A stretch of DNA of 35,825 nucleotides from CAYJRR01 sp964372275 [NCBI: uncultured bacterium] (GTDB lineage Bacteria; CAYJRR01). The position numbers and the translations under genes were made by a program. Positions within the stretch are counted from its first letter, which is position 1. Every line of letters begins with the position of its first letter. The notes beneath the pieces are model-generated. The model had not been told where the DNA came from, made no database searches, and was given only the letters and a program-made list of their open reading frames with translations. The DNA is taken from NCBI GenBank assembly GCA_964372275.1, contig CAYJRR010000037.1, positions 1-35,825 of the forward strand. The letters run 5' to 3'. Shown in pieces: positions 15,256 through 22,587 of the stretch.

Positions 15256-16409
15256 TCCTTGGTGATGTGGAACTCGACCCGGCGGTTGAGGGCCTTGCCG
15301 GCGGGGGTCTGGTTGTCGGAGATCGGGCTCGTCTCGCCCAGGCCCACGGCGCGCATCCGCGAGCCGGAAACTCCGGCGCGCATCAGGTAGGCGCGCACCG
15401 AGTCGGCGCGGGCCTTCGACAGCTCGAGGTTCACCGTCGCGGCCCCGTCGGAGTCGGTGTGGCCCTCGATGCGGACCTCCATCGTGCCGTTCGCCTTCAG
15501 CACCGAGGTGATCTCGTCGAGGATCGGGTACGACTCGCGGAGGATGATCGCCATCGCCGTCTGGAAGTGGATCATCTGCTTCAGCTCGATCCGCTTCTTC
15601 TCGCGGTTGACGATCAGGAACTTGAACTCCGGACAGCCGCCGTTGGTCGGCGGGCCCACGGTGTCGGGGCACTTGTCGGCGTCGTCGACGACGCCGTCGC
15701 GGTCGCGGTCCGGCGGAGGACAGCCGCGGTAGGCGACCGGCCCGGCGACGGTCGGGCAGCCGTCGGTCGAGTCGGGGACGCCGTCCCCGTCGGCGTCGCG
15801 CACCGGACAACCTTCGTTGGTCGGCGGACCGGGATCGGCAGGGCAGGCATCGCGCACGTCGGGCGTCCCGTCCGTATCGCTGTCGATCCGGTTCACGTCC
15901 GGAGTCGGGGTGGGCGTTGGGGAGGCGACGACGATCACCACCGGCGTGGGGGTCGGGGTCGGCGTCTCGCGGACGATGATCACCTGCGGCGTGGGGGTCG
16001 GCGCCGGCGTCGAAACGACCACCACCGGCGTGGGGGTCGGTTTCGGGGTCGGCTTCGGCGTCGGCGGCGGCGTGGGGGTCGGGGTGGGGGTCGCCTTCGC
16101 CACCCGCTCGCAATTCTTGGCGCCGCGCTGCGCGGCCTTGGCCATGCGGAACCCCTCTTCGAGGTGGTCCTCGGCCCGGATGTAGTCCCCCTGCTTGAGC
16201 TCCATCATCGCGAAGTCGAGCTGCGACTCCGACCGCGCGAGCTCCTCGGGCGCGCACTCCTTCGCCCCCATCGCCTGCGCCCGCGCCAGTTCGGAGCGCA
16301 ACGCGTCCTCCCGAGCCTTGATGTTCGCCGGGCTGCCGCACGCCGCGAGCGCAGATGTCGCGAGTCCGGCGAGGGCGGCGGCACGGAATCCGAGGGATCG
16401 GCGCGTCAT
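15252..16409 (-). CDS. OmpA-family lipoprotein with thrombospondin type 3 repeats
   Basis: A 385-residue envelope lipoprotein. Order: signal peptide with lipobox LAAC (Cys24); a DUF4398-like helical hairpin (about 30-105); a low-complexity Thr-Pro spacer; three calcium-binding thrombospondin type 3 repeats (DSDTDGTPD, DADGDGVPD, DRDRDGVVDD, each followed by a CP turn); and an OmpA C-terminal domain that binds peptidoglycan, with EGHTDSDGAATVNLELSKAR and NRRVEF carrying the diaminopimelate-binding Asp and Arg. It should tether the outer membrane to the cell wall, with calcium stiffening the middle. Its ATG at 16409 overlaps the stop of the upstream lipoprotein gene as ATGA. Confidence 0.93.
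   Translation of the reverse strand: MTRRSLGFRAAALAGLATSALAACGSPANIKAREDALRSELARAQAMGAKECAPEELARSESQLDFAMMELKQGDYIRAEDHLEEGFRMAKAAQRGAKNCERVAKATPTPTPTPPPTPKPTPKPTPTPVVVVSTPAPTPTPQVIIVRETPTPTPTPVVIVVASPTPTPTPDVNRIDSDTDGTPDVRDACPADPGPPTNEGCPVRDADGDGVPDSTDGCPTVAGPVAYRGCPPPDRDRDGVVDDADKCPDTVGPPTNGGCPEFKFLIVNREKKRIELKQMIHFQTAMAIILRESYPILDEITSVLKANGTMEVRIEGHTDSDGAATVNLELSKARADSVRAYLMRAGVSGSRMRAVGLGETSPISDNQTPAGKALNRRVEFHITKD
15901..16101 (-). repeat. Thr-Pro-coding low-complexity tract
   Basis: Repeated GTGGGGGTCGG-like units on the plus strand encode runs such as TPTPTPTP, PTPKPTPKPTPTP and STPAPTPTP, interrupted by VVVV or VIIV strands. Length variation by slippage is likely; the tract forms the spacer of the OmpA-type lipoprotein. 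Confidence 0.85.
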
Positions 16410-16723
16410 CTCAACTTTTCTTCTTCGACCTCGGCCGGGGTCGGCGTGGGGACCGCTTCGCCGGCCGCCGTCTTGGCGTAGACGATCGCCTTCTGCGCCA
16501 ACAGCTCGGCCAGCTCGAAGTGCGAGTAGCCGGCCTCCTCCTTCGCCTTGACGTAGTACTCGCGCGCCAACGCCAGCTCGTAAGGCATCGGCTTGGCGGC
16601 CTGGACCTTCGTCGCCCGCTGGATCGCCGCGCGGGCCTGCCAGATCGCCTTGCTCGACCGCGTCGGCCCGCACGCGGCGAGCGCGAGGAGGGCGAGGACG
16701 ACCGGCGCCGAAAATCGCGTCAT
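16406..16723 (-). CDS. DUF4398-like lipoprotein
   Basis: A 105-residue lipoprotein. The signal ends in LALAACG with lipidated Cys18. The mature part is a helical hairpin rich in Ala, Lys and Glu (ELALAREYYVKAKEEAGY, HFELAELLAQKAIVYAKTA), as in DUF4398 proteins, and ends in a TPTP segment. It resembles the helical part of the downstream OmpA-type lipoprotein, so one may be derived from the other. The ATG at 16723 is preferred to a TTG at 16753. Translational coupling to the next gene through ATGA is seen. Confidence 0.85.
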   Translation of the reverse strand: MTRFSAPVVLALLALAACGPTRSSKAIWQARAAIQRATKVQAAKPMPYELALAREYYVKAKEEAGYSHFELAELLAQKAIVYAKTAAGEAVPTPTPAEVEEEKLR

Positions 16724-16777
16724 CGACGTGAATCCTACCACGGAGAGGCGCAACGACTTCGTCCCGCTCGCGAACCC

Positions 16778-17362
16778 CTAGGGCACGCGAAACTCGATCT
16801 CGACCGACGGGGAGTCGCCGCTCAGCGCCGCCGCGGTCCGGCCCGTGCCGAGCGCGATGCCGGGGCCGGCGACGAGCTCCACGGGGACGGCGACCTCCTC
16901 GTCCTTGTGCCGGTCGCGCAGCACCAGGCGGCGCGGCGCGGCGGACGGGGATCCACTTCCTCCAACGAGTCGATAGGGACCCGTCACCACGAAGGTCGCA
17001 TGGAGATCGCCGCGGTCGAACCCCTCGACGGCGCGAGACGCCTCGTCCTCGGCGAGCGGAACCACGGCGCCGTCGACCGAGACGGCGAGGAAGTGGGTGG
17101 CGAGCTCGCGCAGATAGGCGGCAGCGACGCGCCGCTCGTCGGCGGAAAGTCTCCCGTCGCGGTCGCGGTCGTAGACGGACCGCAGGCGTTCGGCCTCGAC
17201 GGCGGTGAGCGCGACGTCGACGGCGACGGCGATGCGGCCGCGCGCGATCGTCACCCGATCGTGCTTCGGCTGCGCGGCCGGATGCCCCCATACCGTCGGC
17301 GGCGAGGCGAACGCCGCCGCGAGCGCCACCGGGACGAGCCGGCGAGCCGCATTCCGGATCAC
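16778..17362 (-). CDS. Secreted protein with EF-hand-like calcium loop
   Basis: A 194-residue secreted protein starting at GTG 17362, which overlaps the stop of the upstream PHP-domain gene as GTGA. A signal peptide (MIRNAARRLVPVALAAAFAS) precedes a strand-rich region. The segment YDRDRDGRLSADER fits a canonical EF-hand loop (DxDxDGxxxxxE). The layout, with a strand, an EF-hand-like loop, a helix with LRELATHFLAVSVDG and more strands, recalls the periplasmic N-terminal region of some HupE/nickel-type membrane proteins, but the membrane part is absent. Function unknown; calcium binding is inferred from the loop. Confidence 0.8.
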   Translation of the reverse strand: MIRNAARRLVPVALAAAFASPPTVWGHPAAQPKHDRVTIARGRIAVAVDVALTAVEAERLRSVYDRDRDGRLSADERRVAAAYLRELATHFLAVSVDGAVVPLAEDEASRAVEGFDRGDLHATFVVTGPYRLVGGSGSPSAAPRRLVLRDRHKDEEVAVPVELVAGPGIALGTGRTAAALSGDSPSVEIEFRVP

Positions 17363-19875
17363 AGCCCCGGCGGCTCCCAGCCCGCGGTGCCGACGTCGAC
17401 GAAGACCGGATTGGTGTAGGCAAAGACCCCGCGTTCGGAGATCGGGTAGAGGTTGCCCGGACCGGTGACGACGACGACGTAGAAGGCGTCCTCCAGCGGC
17501 GCGACCGGGAACGACTCGTCGTGGACGAAGCGGCCTCCCGCCAGCGGCGGGTTCACCTCCGCGGTGTCGACCAGCGTCCCGTTCTCGTAGAGGCGAATCG
17601 TGTCGAACGGGATCCACGCCGGCGATTCGACGTGGACCTCGACGGTGACCGAGCCGCCGCCCGTCGCGTCGAGCATCTCGCCCAGCCCCGCGCGCTCGCT
17701 CCCGACGCCGGCGGTCGTCAGCACGAACGGTCCGGAGGAGACCACCGCGCGGCCGGCGCGCAACGCCTCGACGAAGGACGACGTCTCGACCTGCGACGGA
17801 TCGTCGGTCCCGACCTCCACCAACGTCCGCGGGTAGCCGGGATCCCACACGACGTGCGAATCGGAGACGCCGACCGCCGTCATCGGGATCCCCATCTTCC
17901 GGATCGAGAACCAGTCGAGCATCGCGTTCCCCTCGACCGGCTCGAACTCGTCGTTGACCTCGATCGTGTCGAAGTCGGTGGCGAGCGGCTCGTCGGCCGT
18001 CCCGGTCGCCGGGTCGTAGTCGATCCAGGCGAGATACCCCTTACCCGCCCCCGAGCGCGGATGGTTCATCTGCAGGATGCGATCCCCCGGCAGCGCCCGG
18101 AGCTTCGCCAAAAGCTCGGCCGCTCCGAGGTGGCGGTCCTCCTCGGCGTCGAACCACACCTTCGTCCCGTCGTGCGCGCGCGACGTCGCGCTCCCGTCCG
18201 GCATCGGGTAGGCGTTGAAGTGTCCGTAGAGGACGATCGACACCTCGCTTCCGACGAGCGACGAGAGGAACGGCTCGAGCGCGAGCGCCTCGATGGCCGG
18301 GCGATAGTCGGTGGCGCGGTCGTGGTCGGTGGCGGCGACGTGCTCGAGCCCCTCGCCGGCGAGGGACAGGGCGCGCTCGGCGAGAGGGACCCCCGAGTCC
18401 CGGCTCTGGACGGTGTGCAGGTGGTAGTCGCCGGCGACGAAGCCGGCCGTCCCGACCACGCGGGTGAGCGTCGAGGCCGACGCCGGTACGGCGACGTTTC
18501 CGCCGGCCGGGACCGAGATCGCCGCCTGTCCCAACGACCACTCCGGTCCGCGCGATACGTAGGCGGTGAAGCTCCCCGGCGCGACGGCCACCGCGCGGGC
18601 CTCCCCGGCGTTGCCGTAGGCGCGCGCCACGACCTGTCCGTCCTTCACCAGCGTCAGCCGCGCCGGGATCGGCGAGCCGTCGGCGCCGTCGGTCGCGGAG
18701 AAGGTGACCGTGCCGACGGCCGGCATCACGAACAGCGCCTGCGCCGTCTTCCCGGCGCGGATCTCGAACCGGAGCGGTTCACCGCTTCCCCGGTGCTCCG
18801 CTTCGACGATGGCGTCGTAGGCCCCCGCCGGGAGATCGGCCACGAAAGCCCCCTCGGTGCCGGACCGCGCGCGGGTCACGAACCGCTCCGGATCGTCCGC
18901 CTCGGCGATCCGGATCCGCGCGCCGACCACCGCTTGCCCGACGGTGTCCCGCACCTGTCCGGCGAAGGTGCCGGTCTTCGTGCCACGGACCCGCTCAATC
19001 TCCTTCGACGCCGCCGCCAAGTCGGGGCCGGCAATCACCAGCCGCCGGCGGAAGGCGCGCCGCTTTCCGGACGCGATGGTGAGCCCCCCCATCACCGCCA
19101 GCTGCTGGCTGGCGTCGGCGAAGGGGATGTCGAGCGTCTTCTCCGGCTCGAGCGGCAGCCAGGCGTAGGCGATCCCTGCCGTCTCCGCCACGCCGCCCCC
19201 TTGGGCGGTGTCGGTCGCGGTGTCGGCACCGGTCCACTCGAACGTCCCGCTTTCGGCCTCCCCGAGCGGCGCGCCGAACGACCGCAAGCCGTTGCCGACG
19301 AGCAGCACGTCGAACGCCTGGACGACCGTCGTCTCCGGTTCGTTCATCGTCACGTAGGTCTCGATCAGGACCGACGAGGCGTCCGGGGTCAGGGAGTAGA
19401 TCGTCTCCAGGTCGACGTCGACCGGGTTGGTCAACCCCGGGATCTCGGCCGTCAGCGGAAAGCGGTAGCCCGGCCCGGCGACGCGAATCGACGCGCGGCG
19501 GCGATTCGAGCCGTCGTCGACCACCTCGACCGTGTCGACGGCGGCGATCGTCAACACGTTCACCGAGGGGAACGCTTCGCCGAATCGATCCTGCCCCGGC
19601 TCGCCCGGAGCGCGCGTCACGTCGGCGTCGAGCAGCGAGCCGCCGAACAGGTTGAAGCCGACCGAGCCCTCGGCCGCCCCGATCACCACCCGCACGTGGT
19701 CGTTGGCGAGCAGGAAGTCGCCCACCCGCCCTTCGGCGCGCGGACCGCCGATCAGGTCGGACGCGACCTCGATCCGCTTGGCCTGCACGAACCCGGTCGG
19801 CGGATCGTCGGCCGGTTTTCGGCAGCCGCCGACCGCAAACGCGACGGCAGCGGCGAGAAGAATCCGGAATTGCAT
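17359..19875 (-). CDS. CehA/McbA-type PHP-domain lipoprotein
   Basis: An 838-residue lipoprotein (lipobox VGGC, Cys18). The first 300 residues are beta-rich. A carboxypeptidase-regulatory-like beta domain follows (GTFAGQVRDTVGQAVVGAR, then GTEGAFVADLPAGAYDAIVEA). The PHP-type metallohydrolase domain begins at GDYHLHT (His485, His487) and includes AATDHDR, GHFNAYP, QMNHPR and GVSDSHV, which supply the metal ligands. A C-terminal beta domain closes the protein. CehA/McbA enzymes hydrolyse carbaryl-type esters, but most family members have unknown substrates. An envelope phosphoesterase or esterase is a fair guess. The ATG at 19875 is chosen over one at 19911 because it begins the signal peptide directly. 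First gene of the four-gene minus-strand operon. Confidence 0.87.
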   Translation of the reverse strand: MQFRILLAAAVAFAVGGCRKPADDPPTGFVQAKRIEVASDLIGGPRAEGRVGDFLLANDHVRVVIGAAEGSVGFNLFGGSLLDADVTRAPGEPGQDRFGEAFPSVNVLTIAAVDTVEVVDDGSNRRRASIRVAGPGYRFPLTAEIPGLTNPVDVDLETIYSLTPDASSVLIETYVTMNEPETTVVQAFDVLLVGNGLRSFGAPLGEAESGTFEWTGADTATDTAQGGGVAETAGIAYAWLPLEPEKTLDIPFADASQQLAVMGGLTIASGKRRAFRRRLVIAGPDLAAASKEIERVRGTKTGTFAGQVRDTVGQAVVGARIRIAEADDPERFVTRARSGTEGAFVADLPAGAYDAIVEAEHRGSGEPLRFEIRAGKTAQALFVMPAVGTVTFSATDGADGSPIPARLTLVKDGQVVARAYGNAGEARAVAVAPGSFTAYVSRGPEWSLGQAAISVPAGGNVAVPASASTLTRVVGTAGFVAGDYHLHTVQSRDSGVPLAERALSLAGEGLEHVAATDHDRATDYRPAIEALALEPFLSSLVGSEVSIVLYGHFNAYPMPDGSATSRAHDGTKVWFDAEEDRHLGAAELLAKLRALPGDRILQMNHPRSGAGKGYLAWIDYDPATGTADEPLATDFDTIEVNDEFEPVEGNAMLDWFSIRKMGIPMTAVGVSDSHVVWDPGYPRTLVEVGTDDPSQVETSSFVEALRAGRAVVSSGPFVLTTAGVGSERAGLGEMLDATGGGSVTVEVHVESPAWIPFDTIRLYENGTLVDTAEVNPPLAGGRFVHDESFPVAPLEDAFYVVVVTGPGNLYPISERGVFAYTNPVFVDVGTAGWEPPGL

Positions 19876-19881
19876 CCGCGG

Positions 19882-19911
19882 ATCGTAGGGTTGCCCGGCC
19901 TCGTGCAGCAA
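19882..19911 (-). promoter_or_regulatory. Possible promoter of the PHP lipoprotein operon
   Basis: On the minus strand TTGCTG (19911-19906) and TACGAT (19887-19882) are 18 bases apart, matching consensus at 3/6 and 4/6 positions. The -10 element ends six bases before the ATG at 19875, which would make the transcript leaderless. It lies back to back with the promoter at 19921. Confidence 0.35.
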
Positions 19912-19920
19912 GTGTGCGCC

Positions 19921-19950
19921 TTGACTCGTCTTCCGGCGGACGGGTAGAGT
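19921..19950 (+). promoter_or_regulatory. Sigma-70-type promoter for the FHA/PP2C operon
   Basis: TTGACT (19921-19926) and TAGAGT (19945-19950) are spaced by 18 bases and match consensus at 5/6 and 4/6 positions. This is the best promoter seen in the window. The predicted transcript starts near 19957 and has a leader of about 53 bases. Confidence 0.6.
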
Positions 19951-19966
19951 TTTCCAGTTGCTGCCG

Positions 19967-19993
19967 AGCCGCTCGTGAAGGCGGCTTTTGTTT
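19967..19993 (+). terminator. Terminator-like hairpin in the FHA gene leader
   Basis: AGCCGC (19967-19972) pairs with GCGGCT (19981-19986) around an eight-base loop, followed by TTTTGTTT. It has the form of a small intrinsic terminator but sits between the promoter and the FHA gene, so it may act as an attenuator. No plus-strand gene lies upstream that would need it. Confidence 0.45.
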
Positions 19994-20009
19994 CGCTTCG
20001 GGAGAGAGG

Positions 20010-20459
20010 ATGCCGACGAAGTCCGGCAAAGGACCGAGCACTCGGGTTCTCCCGGACACGACGACCGTCCTCGGCAAGCAGCTCCCCCCCGAAGAGTCGA
20101 GTCTTCCCAAGAATGTCGACGTGATGATCGTGGTGCTGGAAGGGACCGAGTTCGGGCGCGAATACCCGATCGTCAAGTCGCGTACGACGATGGGGCGCGA
20201 GGGGGGGGCGGCCGACATCGAGATCGCCGACCTGGGGGTCTCCCGCCAGCACGCCGAGATCTACCTGGAGGACGGCGGCTGGGTGCTGCGCGACCTGGAG
20301 TCGACGAACGGCACGCTCAAGAACGGGATCAAGATCAACCGGGCCCCGTTGAAACACGGCGAAAAGTTCAAGATCGGCGAGACGGTGCTCCAGTTTCTGT
20401 GCGAGGAGAAGGCGCAGGGCTCGGCCAAAGTCTACGAGATCGACGGGATCGACGAGTGA
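20010..20459 (+). CDS. FHA-domain protein
   Basis: A 149-residue cytoplasmic protein with one forkhead-associated domain (about 38-132), a phosphothreonine-binding module. Conserved residues are visible: Gly62-Arg63 (MGREGG), Ser78-Arg79-x-His81 (VSRQHAEI) and Asn100-Gly101 (ESTNGTLKNG). The 37-residue N-terminal tail carries DTTTVLG, a Thr cluster positioned like the kinase target of the GarA/OdhI regulators. The ATG at 20010 is preceded directly by GGAGAGAGG. The stop codon overlaps the start of the PP2C gene as GTGA. A regulator read or reset by the neighbouring phosphatase is the likely role. Confidence 0.92.
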   Translation: MPTKSGKGPSTRVLPDTTTVLGKQLPPEESSLPKNVDVMIVVLEGTEFGREYPIVKSRTTMGREGGAADIEIADLGVSRQHAEIYLEDGGWVLRDLESTNGTLKNGIKINRAPLKHGEKFKIGETVLQFLCEEKAQGSAKVYEIDGIDE

Positions 20460-21337
20460 AGATCACGTCCTGCGGGATCACCGACGTCGGTCAAAAGCGA
20501 CAGAACAACGAGGACAACTTCCTTATCAACGACGAAATTAATCTGTACGTCGTCGCCGACGGGATGGGGGGTCACGTCGGCGGGGAGTTCGCCAGCCAGA
20601 TCGCCGTCACCACCATCGAAGAGGTGATCCAGAACGTCGAGGTCGACCCCGAGGCGACCCGCCCCGACTGGGGGGCGCTCGGCTCCTCGGTGGCGATCGG
20701 CGGGGAGAAGCTGAAGTACGCCATCCGACTCGCCGGGAAGCGCATCTTCGACCGCACCAACGACGAGCCGGAGCTGCGCGGGATGGGGACGACGACCGTC
20801 GCCGCGCTGTTCGACCACAACCTGGTCTTCCTGGCGCACGTCGGCGACAGCCGCGCCTATCTGATCCGCGGCACGACCGTCACCCAGATCACCGAGGACC
20901 ACTCGCTGGTCAACGAGCAGATCCGGCTGGGGCTCATCACCCGCGAGGCGGCGAAGAACCACAAGCTGAAGAACATCATCACCCGCTCGGTCGGCTACCA
21001 GGAGGACGTGGAGATCGAGACGCTGGTGAAGACGGTCGAGAAGGGGGACCGTTTCGTCCTCTGCTCCGACGGCCTGTCGAACCTGGTCGACGAGAACGAG
21101 ATCCTGGAGGTGGCGGGCGGCGCCTCCGGCACCGAGGACGCGGCGCAACGCCTGATCGACCTCGCCAATCAGCGCGGCGGGGACGACAACATCACCCTGA
21201 TCATCGCCCAGGTCGACGAGCTCGACCCCGACGCCGAGCAGACGGTCGAAGGGACCAAGACCAGCACCGCCAACATCACCAGCCTCACCGGCGGCGGCAC
21301 GCTGGTCACCGCCGTCGCCGACGCCTCGCGGAAGTAG
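20456..21337 (+). CDS. PP2C-family Ser/Thr protein phosphatase
   Basis: A 293-residue PPM/PP2C phosphatase of the Stp/PstP type, which removes phosphate from Ser/Thr-kinase substrates. Metal-binding motifs are all present: NNEDN (Glu19, Asp20), VADGMGGH (Asp35, Gly36), LAHVGDSRAYLI, FVLCSDGLSNLV and GGDDNITLI. The flap has the usual HSLVNEQIRLGLIT segment. The last 35 residues are a Thr/Asp-rich tail without a transmembrane helix, so the protein is soluble. It starts with GTG at 20456 within the FHA stop codon. No Ser/Thr kinase is encoded in the window, so its opposing kinase must lie elsewhere. Confidence 0.94.
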   Translation: MKITSCGITDVGQKRQNNEDNFLINDEINLYVVADGMGGHVGGEFASQIAVTTIEEVIQNVEVDPEATRPDWGALGSSVAIGGEKLKYAIRLAGKRIFDRTNDEPELRGMGTTTVAALFDHNLVFLAHVGDSRAYLIRGTTVTQITEDHSLVNEQIRLGLITREAAKNHKLKNIITRSVGYQEDVEIETLVKTVEKGDRFVLCSDGLSNLVDENEILEVAGGASGTEDAAQRLIDLANQRGGDDNITLIIAQVDELDPDAEQTVEGTKTSTANITSLTGGGTLVTAVADASRK

Positions 21338-21343
21338 AGCGGG

Positions 21344-22486
21344 TCAGGCTGCTTCGGGATCGGACAGGGAGACGAGCTGGTTCTGCTGGTTGCGCCAGGA
21401 GAGGAGCGGGCTCGCGGCGCCGTTGGTGAGCGGGGCCGGGACGAGCTGGGGGAGGATGGAGAAGGCCTCCTGCGGCAGGGGCGTCGCCGCCCACGGATTG
21501 TGGAAGACGCGCATGTCGTACTGGATCTCGCCCATGTGCCAGCGGTTCTCCACGAACAGCACGGCGGAGAGCGGTTCGTTGCCGGGGCGGTTGAAGATCG
21601 CCGGGCGGAAGCGCCTCGAATAGTCGTAGACCTTGCGACGACCGCCGCCGAAGCCGGAGCGCGCGCGGATCGACCGGGGCTTGCCGTAGAGCGCGTGCAT
21701 CACCGTGTTCTCGACCATCCCCCAGGTATCGCCGTGACACAGCGCCACGACGAAGGGGCGTTTCGGGGCGCCGGTCCCTCCGCGGACCTTGACCAACGCC
21801 TTCTCCGCCGCCTGGTTCAAGCCTTCGAAGTGCTCCTCCACGTCGAGCGGCGCCAGCCACAGACCGATGCAGTTGGGGCGCGCCTCGTGGCTCTTGGACA
21901 GGATCGCGAACTCGATGTCGATGCGGTCGTCGAGGTAGAGCGCGCGCCGGGAGGCGTACTGGTCGTCGGTCGTCAGGTCCCTGAGCCACTGCTCCAGCGC
22001 CAGCCGGACCCGGGTCGGGTCGAAGTCGTCGGGAAGCCATCGGCGCACGTGCACCGCGAAGACGAACTGGCCCTCGATGGAGGCCAGCTCGCTCATCAGG
22101 AGCTGCACCTTCCGCTCGCGGCCTCCGGCCGACCGCGGCGCCACCGCCGCGACCTCCAGGTCGAACTCCCCTTGCGGCGCCGCGACGCGGAAGGTCGGCT
22201 GATCGCGCTCGAACGGCTGGAAGGACGCCCGCCAGCCGCTCGTCGCCAGGAACTGTTTCATCACCAGGGCGAAGAAGGCGCCGTAGAACTCCTCGTCGAC
22301 CCTCGAACGCAGCGGCGGGAGCAGGGCGCGCTGCGCGTTCCGGTCCGAATCGGCGAACCACGCTTCGACCTGATCGCGAAAGCGCGTGACGAGCGGGTCT
22401 TGGCGAAGCGCCAGCGCCTCCACCACCGACACGCCCGGGGATCCGGCCCTGAGCCCCGCCACGAACTCGTCGTTGTAGACTCTCAT
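21344..22486 (-). CDS. Conserved-looking protein of unknown function
   Basis: A 380-residue soluble protein that I do not recognise. It begins with helices (EALALRQDPLVTRFRDQVEAW), then has a mixed region with the strand-turn-strand PTFRVAAPQGEFDLEVAAV. That spacing resembles a PD-(D/E)XK nuclease core, but the first Asp and the Lys are missing. The middle part has EGQFVFAVHVRRWLPDDFDP and IDIEFAILSKSHEARPN; the C-terminal third is rich in Arg, Asn and aromatic residues (GGRRKVYDYSRRFRPAIFN). The ATG at 22486 is preferred; the open frame to 22639 overlaps the divergent LysM gene. It converges on the PP2C gene with six bases between stop codons. Confidence 0.75.
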   Translation of the reverse strand: MRVYNDEFVAGLRAGSPGVSVVEALALRQDPLVTRFRDQVEAWFADSDRNAQRALLPPLRSRVDEEFYGAFFALVMKQFLATSGWRASFQPFERDQPTFRVAAPQGEFDLEVAAVAPRSAGGRERKVQLLMSELASIEGQFVFAVHVRRWLPDDFDPTRVRLALEQWLRDLTTDDQYASRRALYLDDRIDIEFAILSKSHEARPNCIGLWLAPLDVEEHFEGLNQAAEKALVKVRGGTGAPKRPFVVALCHGDTWGMVENTVMHALYGKPRSIRARSGFGGGRRKVYDYSRRFRPAIFNRPGNEPLSAVLFVENRWHMGEIQYDMRVFHNPWAATPLPQEAFSILPQLVPAPLTNGAASPLLSWRNQQNQLVSLSDPEAA

Positions 22487-22587
22487 CTCTGCGTGCGGCC
22501 GGTCCTTTTCCGGGCCGATGGGCGAGAATACCTGCCCGCCCTCGCGCTGCGCAACGCCGCCGAATGCGGTGGAATCGCCCTCCCTCC

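Noticed and set aside
15901-16101. Regular GTGGGGGTCGG-like units that could suggest a CRISPR or VNTR array.
   Set aside because: Units are short, without unique spacers, and encode the Thr-Pro spacer of a lipoprotein in frame.
14410-16341. A long upstream extension of the barrel-protein frame.
   Set aside because: The extension crosses the OmpA-type gene in another frame and its translation has no domain; the signal peptide starts at the GTG near 14409.
17521-19947. A long plus-strand open frame of about 800 codons.
   Set aside because: It is antisense to the PHP-domain lipoprotein gene and has an Arg-rich, domain-free translation.
21344-22486. Calling this gene a restriction endonuclease.
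   Set aside because: Only the spacing of two strands fits; the catalytic Asp and Lys are absent and there is no methylase nearby.
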